Origin: Oscillospiraceae bacterium
GTDB taxonomy: Bacteria > Bacillota > Clostridia > Oscillospirales > Oscillospiraceae
Assembly: GCA_028705905.1 (NCBI GenBank)
Contig: JAQWCP010000143.1
Location: 1-5,033 of the forward strand
DNA length: 5,033 bases
Reading direction: 5' to 3'
This document shows, piece by piece, positions 1 to 5,033 of this stretch; position 1 is the first letter of the stretch, and each line of letters starts with the position of its first letter. Below the pieces are notes generated by a model that did no database searches, was not told the origin of the DNA, and was given only the letters and a program-made list of their open reading frames with translations. The translations under genes and the position numbers were made by a program.

Positions 1-7
1 GAAAGCG

Positions 8-25
8 CGCACGGCATGCCGTGTG
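8..25 (+). other. Small leader hairpin just before the T-box sequence
   Basis: Bases 8-14 pair with 19-25 (7 bp, one G-U) around the loop CATG; the core 10-23 is a perfect 14-base palindrome. Its place immediately upstream of the antiterminator matches the stem III element of T-box leaders. Assigning it as stem III is an inference, because the rest of the leader is missing. Confidence 0.6.
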
Positions 26-29
26 AATT

Positions 30-62
30 TAGGTGGTACCACGGAGATAAAGCTTCGTCCTA
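30..62 (+). promoter_or_regulatory. T-box antiterminator
   Basis: The antiterminator fold can be drawn base by base. The lower helix pairs 30-33 (TAGG) with 59-62 (CCTA). The 7-nt bulge TGGTACC occupies 34-40. The upper helix pairs 41-45 (ACGGA) with 54-58 (TTCGT), with one G-U pair, around an 8-nt loop at 46-53. This is the canonical T-box arrangement of two short helices flanking a seven-base bulge. Bases 54-61 are also the 5' arm of the terminator, so the two folds exclude each other. Confidence 0.9.
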
Positions 63-79
63 TACAGGACGAAGCTTTT
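49..79 (+). terminator. Leader terminator of the T-box switch
   Basis: Bases 49-61 and 66-78 form a perfect 13-bp stem around the 4-nt loop ATAC. The stem runs into TTTT (76-79), followed by a further T-rich stretch broken by other bases (to 89). The U tract is short, so termination may depend strongly on stem stability. The 5' arm overlaps the 3' half of the antiterminator, as expected for regulated termination before ilvB. Confidence 0.9.
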
Positions 80-129
80 ATGCTTATTTCCAGGAAACAA
101 CAGCCGACAGCAATGGAGCGGAAAGAGTG

Positions 130-136
130 AAAGGGG
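130..136 (+). promoter_or_regulatory. Ribosome binding site of ilvB
   Basis: AAAGGGG lies 10 nt before the ATG at 147. Three consecutive ATG codons (147, 150, 153) make the start ambiguous; spacing would be 10, 13 or 16 nt, which favours the first. Confidence 0.7.
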
Positions 137-146
137 TTGTTGCACA

Positions 147-1856
147 ATGATGATGAAAAGCACCCAGGTGTTGTTTGAATGTCTGCTGGAGCAGGGTGTG
201 GATACCGTATTTGGCTATCCGGGCGGCACCATTCTTAATGTCTATGACGAATTTGAACGCAATGCGTATGGAAAAAAGATTCGTCATATTTTGACCGCCC
301 ACGAGCAAGGCGCAGCCCATGCGGCAGACGGATATGCCAGGTCGACAGGGAAAGTGGGCGTCTGCTTTGCCACATCCGGGCCAGGCGCCACAAATTTGAC
401 CACGGGGATTGCCACGGCGTATATGGATTCTTCCCCTGTCGTATTCCTCAGTGTCAACGTTGGCGAAAATTTAATCGGCCGGGATGCGTTCCAGGAAGTG
501 GATATCACCGGAATTACGATGCCCATTACGAAAGCCACCTATCTGGTGCGGGAAGCGTCTCAGCTGGCGGATGTTGTGCGGGAGGCATTTGCTGTGGCGG
601 GCGGCGGTCGGCCAGGCCCCGTTATGATTGATATTTTAAAAAATGTTACAACAGAATCAGTGGACTTTACTCCACTGCCCAAAGAAGAGCATGTGAACCA
701 CGGCAGGTTGGCAGCCTTGGCACGCAGGGTTGGAAATACACTGAAGCGGCCAAAGCCTGATGAACAGGATATTGAAGTGCTGCTCCAAATGATAAAGACG
801 TCCAAAAAACCGATGATTTTAGCAGGCGGCGGCATCGTACGGTCGCGCGCTTCTGGAGAATTTGTAGCCTTCGCCGAGAAGTTGGATGCGCCGGTGGCGG
901 TTACCCTGATGGGGCAAGGCGCCATTCCGGGCCGGCACCCTCTGTGTACCGGGATGATTGGAATGCACGGCACCCATGCCTCTAACATGACGACGACAGA
1001 ATGTGATTTGCTCATTGCAGTGGGCGCGAGATTTTCAGATCGTGTCACTTGTGATCTGGCTCAGTTTTCTCAGCAGGCCAAAGTGGTGCATATTGACATT
1101 GACCGTTCGGAAATTGACAAAAACGTGTTAACAGCGCACCATATCGTGGGAGATGCCGGAGAAGTTCTGTCCGCGCTTTGTCAGAAGATGCCCAAATATG
1201 AACACAAAGAATGGCTTGCCCAAGTGGAAAGCTGGCGCAAGGAACCAAATCGTCAGCGGAGCAGCGCGCTGGATCCCAAGGAAGTGTTTGCATGCATTGA
1301 CCGGCAGCTTGGAGACGATGTCATCATTGCCACGGACGTGGGGCAGCATCAAATGTGGACAGCGCAGTATTATAACTATAGCAGACCTGGGCAGCTTCTC
1401 ACCAGCGGTGGTTTTGGCACCATGGGCTTTGGCCTGGGAGCTGCCATTGGCGCAAAAGTTGGGAACCCAGACACCGTTGTGATTCACGCAACAGGAGACG
1501 GCTGCCTGCGGATGAACGGCAATGAGTATGCCACGGCGGAATATTATGGGGCGCCTGTCATCACCGTTTTGTTCAACAACGGTGCATTGGGCATGGTGCG
1601 TCAGTGGCAAACCCTGATTTACGGCAAACGATACGCGCAAACGGATTTGGACCGCGGTCCTGATTTCGTCAAATATGCGGAGGCTTTCGGCATGCCGGGC
1701 TTTCGGGTCGAAACAGCCGCAGAGTTTGATGCGGCGTTGAAAGAGGCCATCCAATGCGGCAAAAGTGCACTGATTGAATGTATCATTGACATGGATGAAA
1801 TGGTGTGGCCTATGGTTGCGGGTGGTGCGCCCATCACACAGTTCTTACTGAAGTAA
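147..1856 (+). CDS. ilvB: Acetolactate (acetohydroxyacid) synthase, large catalytic subunit
   Basis: This enzyme joins two pyruvates to 2-acetolactate, or pyruvate and 2-oxobutyrate to 2-aceto-2-hydroxybutyrate, the first common step of valine, leucine and isoleucine synthesis, using thiamine diphosphate, Mg and FAD in the cytoplasm. At 569 residues it is full length. The N-terminal ThDP-binding domain (about 1-170) carries YPGG (24-27) and the catalytic glutamate E53 in HEQGAAHAADGYAR; the central domain (about 205-350) contains GARFSDR; the C-terminal ThDP domain (about 380-569) has GDG (450-452) and NN (477-478), the ThDP/Mg motif, then LGMVRQWQ with W487. The segment NVGENLIGRDAFQE (104-117) lacks the proline that plant enzymes have in their herbicide channel. 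The protein starts MMMK; the first Met is chosen on ribosome-site spacing. It heads the T-box-controlled operon and is followed by its regulatory partner ilvN, which argues against a catabolic AlsS. Confidence 0.97.
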   Translation: MMMKSTQVLFECLLEQGVDTVFGYPGGTILNVYDEFERNAYGKKIRHILTAHEQGAAHAADGYARSTGKVGVCFATSGPGATNLTTGIATAYMDSSPVVFLSVNVGENLIGRDAFQEVDITGITMPITKATYLVREASQLADVVREAFAVAGGGRPGPVMIDILKNVTTESVDFTPLPKEEHVNHGRLAALARRVGNTLKRPKPDEQDIEVLLQMIKTSKKPMILAGGGIVRSRASGEFVAFAEKLDAPVAVTLMGQGAIPGRHPLCTGMIGMHGTHASNMTTTECDLLIAVGARFSDRVTCDLAQFSQQAKVVHIDIDRSEIDKNVLTAHHIVGDAGEVLSALCQKMPKYEHKEWLAQVESWRKEPNRQRSSALDPKEVFACIDRQLGDDVIIATDVGQHQMWTAQYYNYSRPGQLLTSGGFGTMGFGLGAAIGAKVGNPDTVVIHATGDGCLRMNGNEYATAEYYGAPVITVLFNNGALGMVRQWQTLIYGKRYAQTDLDRGPDFVKYAEAFGMPGFRVETAAEFDAALKEAIQCGKSALIECIIDMDEMVWPMVAGGAPITQFLLK

Positions 1857-1887
1857 TCAAATTGGCCATCCAGGCAGCTTGATCAGG

Positions 1888-1894
1888 AAAGGAG
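1888..1894 (+). promoter_or_regulatory. Ribosome binding site of ilvN
   Basis: AAAGGAG sits 7 nt before the ATG at 1902, a near-ideal site that fixes the ilvN start. The 45-nt ilvB-ilvN gap shows no terminator or promoter, supporting cotranscription. Confidence 0.8.
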
Positions 1895-1901
1895 AGTTTA
1901 C

Positions 1902-2444
1902 ATGCAGCATCATACCATATCTGCTTTGGTGGAAAACAGTGCCGGTGTCTTGTCTCAGGTGTCCCGCCTGTTTTCCCGCAAAGGATATAATATTGAAAGT
2001 TTGGCCGTTGGCGTCACCAACGACCCGACAGTTTCCCGCATGACCATTATTATGGTAGGAGACGACTTGATGGTGAAGCAGATGATTAGCCAGTTTCGGA
2101 AACTGCGTCCGGTCATTTTTGTGCAGAAGCTGGATTCCGAGCAGGCGGTCCATCGGGAGTTGCTCCTCATCAAAGTAAGAGCGGAGATGAGGGACACGAG
2201 AGACGAAATTATCCAGATCAGCAACATCTTCCGTGCCAATATCATTGACGTTTCCCGCAGCGCCTTAACCATTTCCAACACCGGCGATACAGAAAAAAAC
2301 GATGCGCTTTTAAAATTGCTGGAGGAATTTGGTATCTTGGAAATGGCGCGCACTGGCACCATCGCATTAGAGCGGGGAGTATATACCATTCACGAGGACA
2401 ACAAAGAGAAGGGAGAATTCAATTATGGCAAAAATGTATTATGA
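1902..2444 (+). CDS. ilvN: Acetolactate synthase, small regulatory subunit
   Basis: The 180-residue protein binds IlvB, raises its activity and confers feedback inhibition by valine. An N-terminal ACT domain (about 4-75) shows ENSAGVLSQVSRLFSRKGYN followed by IESL and the DPTVSRMTI block. Against E. coli IlvH, N12, G15 and N30 line up with N11, G14 and N29 of the effector site, so valine sensing looks intact (inference from family knowledge). The C-terminal ACT-like regulatory domain (about 84-160) includes ELLLIKVRA, IFRANIIDVS and the closing EMARTGTIALERG. Family members are usually about 160-170 residues; the extra tail (about 160-180) is charged and its last codons overlap ilvC, so its sequence is partly dictated by the ilvC ribosome site and start. 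The gene follows ilvB directly. It could be labelled ilvH, but its position beside ilvB favours ilvN. Confidence 0.96.
   Translation: MQHHTISALVENSAGVLSQVSRLFSRKGYNIESLAVGVTNDPTVSRMTIIMVGDDLMVKQMISQFRKLRPVIFVQKLDSEQAVHRELLLIKVRAEMRDTRDEIIQISNIFRANIIDVSRSALTISNTGDTEKNDALLKLLEEFGILEMARTGTIALERGVYTIHEDNKEKGEFNYGKNVL
2409..2415 (+). promoter_or_regulatory. Ribosome binding site of ilvC, inside ilvN
   Basis: AAGGGAG lies within the last codons of ilvN, 9 nt before the ilvC ATG at 2425. Ribosomes finishing ilvN pass over this site and stop 17 nt past the ilvC start codon, so translational coupling is likely (inference). Confidence 0.75.
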
Positions 2445-3420
2445 AAAAGATTGTGATCTCAATTATTTAAAGGGGAAGACCGTGGCGATCATCGGGTATG
2501 GCAGCCAGGGCCATGCCCATGCACAAAACCTGCGGGACAGCGGCGTTAACGTCATTGTCGGCCTGTACAATGGCAGCAAATCCTGGCCCCGCGCGGAAGC
2601 TGACGGTCTGAAGGTTATGACCGCTGCAGAGGCCACAAAGGCCGCTGACATCATTATGATTTTGATCAATGACGAACGGCAGGCGGCTCTGTACAAAACG
2701 GATGTCGGCCCCAACCTTTCCGCTGGGAAGGCGCTTGCTTTTGCACACGGCTTCAACATTCACTTCGGGCAGATTGTTCCGCCTGCTGACGTAGACGTGT
2801 TCATGATCGCACCGAAAGGCCCGGGCCACACCGTTCGCTCTCAGTATCTGGAGGGCAAGGGCGTACCAGATCTCATCGCTGTGTATCAGGATGCAACCGG
2901 TAACTGCAAGAAGATTGCTCTGGCCTATGGTGCGGGTATCGGCGGCGCAAGAGCCGGCATTTTGGAAACCACGTTCCAGGAAGAGACAGAGACGGATCTG
3001 TTCGGTGAACAAGCGGTTCTTTGCGGCGGCGTTTGCGCGTTGATGCGTGCCGGCTTTGAAACGCTGGTGGAAGCGGGCTATCAGCCGGAAAGCGCTTATT
3101 TTGAATGCATTCACGAGATGAAGCTGATTGTTGACCTGATCTTCTCCGGCGGCATGAACTTCATGCGTCACTCCATCTCTGACACAGCGGAATACGGCGA
3201 TTACATCACCGGCCCGAAGATCATCAAGGAAGAGACCAAGAAAGAAATGAAGAAAGTTTTGACCGATATCCAGGACGGTACATTTGCCCGCAACTGGATC
3301 TTGGAAAATCAGTGTGGCCGCCCGTACTTCAATGCCACCAAGAGACAGCAAGCAGAGCATCAGTGCGAGGTTGTCGGCAAAGAGCTGCGCGAAAAAATGC
3401 TTTGGGGCGGCAAAAAGTAA
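2425..3420 (+). CDS. ilvC: Ketol-acid reductoisomerase, class I
   Basis: The enzyme converts 2-acetolactate or 2-aceto-2-hydroxybutyrate into 2,3-dihydroxyacids by Mg-dependent alkyl migration and NAD(P)H reduction. Its 331 residues match the short class I form. The N-terminal Rossmann domain (about 1-182) has the dinucleotide motif GYGSQGHAHA (24-33) and the cofactor loop LYNGSKSW (47-54). Family catalytic residues are visible: H108 in FAHGFNIHFGQ, K131 in APKGPGHTVR, and in the knotted C-terminal domain (about 183-327) D191 and E195 (DLFGEQ), E227 and E231 (ECIHEMK) and S252 (HSISDTAEYGDY). Loop serines S51 and S53, which contact the 2'-phosphate of NADPH in related enzymes, are kept, but the usual Arg of the loop is Tyr48. 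The gene overlaps ilvN by 20 nt. A second ATG at codon 4 is possible, but 2425 has the better spacing to AAGGGAG. Confidence 0.98.
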   Translation: MAKMYYEKDCDLNYLKGKTVAIIGYGSQGHAHAQNLRDSGVNVIVGLYNGSKSWPRAEADGLKVMTAAEATKAADIIMILINDERQAALYKTDVGPNLSAGKALAFAHGFNIHFGQIVPPADVDVFMIAPKGPGHTVRSQYLEGKGVPDLIAVYQDATGNCKKIALAYGAGIGGARAGILETTFQEETETDLFGEQAVLCGGVCALMRAGFETLVEAGYQPESAYFECIHEMKLIVDLIFSGGMNFMRHSISDTAEYGDYITGPKIIKEETKKEMKKVLTDIQDGTFARNWILENQCGRPYFNATKRQQAEHQCEVVGKELREKMLWGGKK

Positions 3421-3447
3421 GAACAAACCAAATTTGACAACATTGAC

Positions 3448-3486
3448 ACAATTGGGAATGGGGACGCAGTCTCCATTCCCAATTGT
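3448..3486 (+). repeat. Long palindromic hairpin between ilvC and ilvD
   Basis: Bases 3448-3465 pair with 3469-3486 in an 18-bp stem with a single G-U pair (3462-3472) and a 3-nt GCA loop; the outer 14 bp (3448-3461 with 3473-3486) are perfect. No T-run follows on either strand, so it does not look like an ordinary intrinsic terminator. It begins 28 nt after the ilvC stop and ends 7 nt before the ilvD ribosome binding site. It could be a dispersed palindromic repeat, an mRNA-stabilising or processing element protecting the ilvBNC message, or a modulator of ilvD translation; the sequence alone does not decide. Confidence 0.8.
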
Positions 3487-3493
3487 GGATATC

Positions 3494-3499
3494 AGGAGG
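3494..3499 (+). promoter_or_regulatory. Ribosome binding site of ilvD
   Basis: AGGAGG lies 8 nt before the ATG at 3508 and fixes the ilvD start. It is 7 nt downstream of the inter-gene hairpin and not part of its stem, so the hairpin does not directly sequester it. Confidence 0.85.
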
Positions 3500-3507
3500 G
3501 GTTTTGT

Positions 3508-5033
3508 ATGCGGAGCCATAAGGTGACACAAGGGGTGGAGAGAACACCCCACCGTAGTTTGTTTAAGGCCATGGGCTATACCGATCAAGAGCTGTCCCAG
3601 CCGCTGATTGGTGTGGTGAATTCCCACAGCGAGATTATACCGGGCCACATCCATTTGAATACCATCACCGAAGCGGTGAAGGCCGGCATCCGCACGGCGG
3701 GCGGCACGCCTGTGGAGTTTGGCGCCATTGGCGTATGCGACGGCATTGCCATGGGGCATGAAGGAATGAAATACAGCTTGGCGTCCCGGGAGTTGATTGC
3801 TGATTCCTGCGAGACGGTGGCATTGGCCCACGCGTTTGATGGCATGGTGTTCATTCCAAACTGTGATAAAATCGTGCCTGGCATGCTGATGGCAGCCGCC
3901 CGGCTTAATATCCCTTCTATTTTCGTTTCAGGCGGGCCGATGTTATCCACCAACCTCAACGGCAAAGATTTAGATTTGAACAGCGCATTTGAAGCGGTGG
4001 GAAGCTTTATGGCCGGCACAATGGATGAAGCAGGCGTCAAAGAGATAGAGGACAATGCATGCCCCGGCTGCGGTTCCTGTTCCGGCATGTTTACGGCCAA
4101 TTCTATGAATTGTCTCACAGAGGCCATTGGCATGGCGCTGCCCGGCAATGGTACGATTCCCGCTGTTTATGCTGGGCGGATTCGCCTGGCCAAAGAAACG
4201 GGCATGCAGATTGTGGATCTGGTGAAAAAAGACATCAAGCCGTCAGACATCATGACGGAAGCGGCGCTGAAAAATGCGCTGACGACAGATATGGCCCTGG
4301 GCTGCTCCTCCAACTCGGTGCTGCATTTGACGGCCATTGCCAAAGAGAGGGGCCTGCCCCTGAAATTGCAGATGCTCAATGAGATCAGCGAGCAGACGCC
4401 CAACCTCTGCCGCCTGGCACCTGCCGGTTCCCACCATGTGCAGGATTTGTATGCTGCGGGCGGCGTGCAGGCGCTTTTGGCAGAATTATTAAAGCATGGT
4501 GCATTGGATGGCAGTGTGCTGACAGCCACAGGAAAAACCCTGGCAGAGAACGTCAAGGGCGTGGCCATTCAGGACGAAGCGGTGATCCACCCGTATGACA
4601 AGCCCTATTCCCAAACAGGGGGTCTTGCCATCTTGTTTGGCAATTTGGCCGCGGAAGGCGCCGTGGTCAAACGCTCTGCCGTTGCGCCGGAGATGTTGCA
4701 GCACAAGGGGCCGGCCCGTGTGTTTAACAGCGAGGACGAGGCCATTGCAGCCATTTACGAGAAGAAAATTCAGAGCGGCGACGTGGTGGTGATCCGGTAT
4801 GAAGGGCCGAAAGGCGGCCCTGGCATGCGGGAGATGCTCAGCCCCACTTCTGCGATTGCCGGTATGGGGCTGGACAAAGAAGTGGCGCTCATTACAGACG
4901 GCCGGTTCTCCGGCGCGACAAGAGGTGCCTCCATTGGCCATGTCTCCCCGGAGGGGGCCAGCGGCGGCATCATCGGCCTGGTGGAAGACGGCGACGAGAT
5001 CGAGATTGATATCCCCAACTATTCCATTCGGTT
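3508..5033 (+). CDS. ilvD: Dihydroxyacid dehydratase, 3'-truncated by the window edge
   Basis: The enzyme dehydrates 2,3-dihydroxy-3-methylbutanoate or -pentanoate to the 2-keto acid precursors of valine/leucine and isoleucine, using an iron-sulfur cluster and Mg. The frame is open for 508 codons to the last base; the family is usually about 550-560 residues, so roughly 45-55 are missing. The start MRSHKVTQGVERTPHRS is typical. Family motifs are VCDGIAMGHEGM (76-87), NCDKIVPGML (118-127) with C119 and the Lys K121 that is carbamylated in relatives, CPGCGSCSGMFTANSMN (185-201), and near the end DGRFSGATRG (464-473) with the Ser S468 proposed as catalytic base. The cysteine arrangement, with PGH (45-47) rather than PCN in the first motif and CPGCGSC in the third, resembles E. 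coli IlvD, a [4Fe-4S] enzyme, rather than the [2Fe-2S] branch (inference). Edd and sugar-acid dehydratases are related, but the operon context and motifs favour IlvD. Confidence 0.96.
   Translation, partial: MRSHKVTQGVERTPHRSLFKAMGYTDQELSQPLIGVVNSHSEIIPGHIHLNTITEAVKAGIRTAGGTPVEFGAIGVCDGIAMGHEGMKYSLASRELIADSCETVALAHAFDGMVFIPNCDKIVPGMLMAAARLNIPSIFVSGGPMLSTNLNGKDLDLNSAFEAVGSFMAGTMDEAGVKEIEDNACPGCGSCSGMFTANSMNCLTEAIGMALPGNGTIPAVYAGRIRLAKETGMQIVDLVKKDIKPSDIMTEAALKNALTTDMALGCSSNSVLHLTAIAKERGLPLKLQMLNEISEQTPNLCRLAPAGSHHVQDLYAAGGVQALLAELLKHGALDGSVLTATGKTLAENVKGVAIQDEAVIHPYDKPYSQTGGLAILFGNLAAEGAVVKRSAVAPEMLQHKGPARVFNSEDEAIAAIYEKKIQSGDVVVIRYEGPKGGPGMREMLSPTSAIAGMGLDKEVALITDGRFSGATRGASIGHVSPEGASGGIIGLVEDGDEIEIDIPNYSIR

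Larger units (their letters stand above)
1..90 (+). promoter_or_regulatory. 3' part of a T-box riboswitch leader (left end outside the window)
   Basis: This is the expression platform of a tRNA-sensing T-box leader in front of ilvB. The diagnostic T-box sequence AGGTGGTACCACGG lies at 31-44, close to the consensus AGGGTGGNACCGCG, and is followed at once by a terminator hairpin that shares bases with it. In this family, uncharged tRNA pairs its anticodon with a specifier loop and its NCCA end with the UGGN of the bulge, which stabilises the antiterminator and lets transcription enter the operon. Here UGGU (34-37) would pair with ACCA, implying discriminator base A, which fits bacterial Ile, Leu and Val tRNAs but does not separate them. 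Stem I, the specifier codon and the promoter are to the left of the window, so amino acid specificity is inferred from the downstream genes only. Confidence 0.93.

Noticed and set aside
113..130. A five-codon reading frame (MERKE, stop at 128-130) between the leader terminator and ilvB, as a possible leader peptide
   Set aside because: It has no well-placed ribosome binding site, contains no branched-chain amino acid codons, and the T-box already explains control.
1128..1754. A 208-codon minus-strand open frame inside ilvB
   Set aside because: It is the antisense shadow of a full-length conserved gene, with no recognisable domain and Cys/His/Arg-rich composition typical of shadow frames.
147..1856. 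A catabolic acetolactate synthase (AlsS) or another ThDP enzyme instead of IlvB
   Set aside because: The T-box leader, the adjacent ilvN regulatory subunit and the ilvC-ilvD context all indicate the biosynthetic enzyme.
3434..3448. Two TTGACA boxes (3434-3439 and 3443-3448) before ilvD, resembling -35 elements of an internal promoter
   Set aside because: No TATAAT-like -10 sequence occurs 16-18 bases downstream of either; those positions fall in the G-rich hairpin stem.
3448..3486. The ilvC-ilvD hairpin as an operon-ending intrinsic terminator
   Set aside because: No T-run follows the stem on either strand, and ilvD downstream belongs to the same pathway with its ribosome site 7 nt away.
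2467..3831. A long open frame (454 codons) on the minus strand opposite ilvC and the start of ilvD
   Set aside because: It lies antisense to two clear genes, crosses the inter-gene hairpin, has no family-like motifs, and its openness is explained by the codon bias of the genes on the other strand.

Overview
The window holds a branched-chain amino acid biosynthesis operon, all on the + strand: the tail of a T-box riboswitch leader, then ilvB, ilvN, ilvC and the first nine tenths of ilvD, which runs off the right edge. The organism is most likely an anaerobic member of the Bacillota, probably class Clostridia. The support is the T-box leader, the strong purine-rich ribosome binding sites, the clostridial flavour of the proteins (for example the acetolactate synthase segment around NVGENLIG and the class I ketol-acid reductoisomerase), a dihydroxyacid dehydratase whose cysteine pattern suggests an oxygen-sensitive cluster, and moderate GC content. 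Genus cannot be decided from this sequence.

Layout. Positions 1-90 are the 3' end of a T-box leader: a small hairpin (8-25), the T-box sequence and antiterminator (30-62), and a competing 13-bp terminator hairpin (49-78). The leader's stem I and specifier loop lie to the left of the window, so the sensed amino acid cannot be read directly. From 80 to 146 is a short spacer with the ilvB ribosome binding site. ilvB (147-1856) is followed after 45 nt by ilvN (1902-2444). ilvN overlaps the start of ilvC (2425-3420) by 20 nt. An 87-nt gap then separates ilvC from ilvD (3508 to beyond 5033), and it contains an almost perfect 18-bp palindromic hairpin. No gene-free stretch exceeds 300 bases.

How it works together. 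IlvB (catalytic) and IlvN (regulatory) form acetohydroxyacid synthase, which makes 2-acetolactate and 2-aceto-2-hydroxybutyrate. IlvC isomerises and reduces these to dihydroxyacids, and IlvD dehydrates those to the 2-keto acids that lead to valine, leucine and isoleucine. Control is expected at two levels: uncharged tRNA acting on the T-box in the leader, and feedback by valine on the ACT domain of IlvN.

I found no undescribed system. The points most worth a second look are the long inter-ilvC-ilvD hairpin, the ilvN-ilvC overlap, the Tyr in place of Arg in the IlvC cofactor loop, and the mutually exclusive leader structures.
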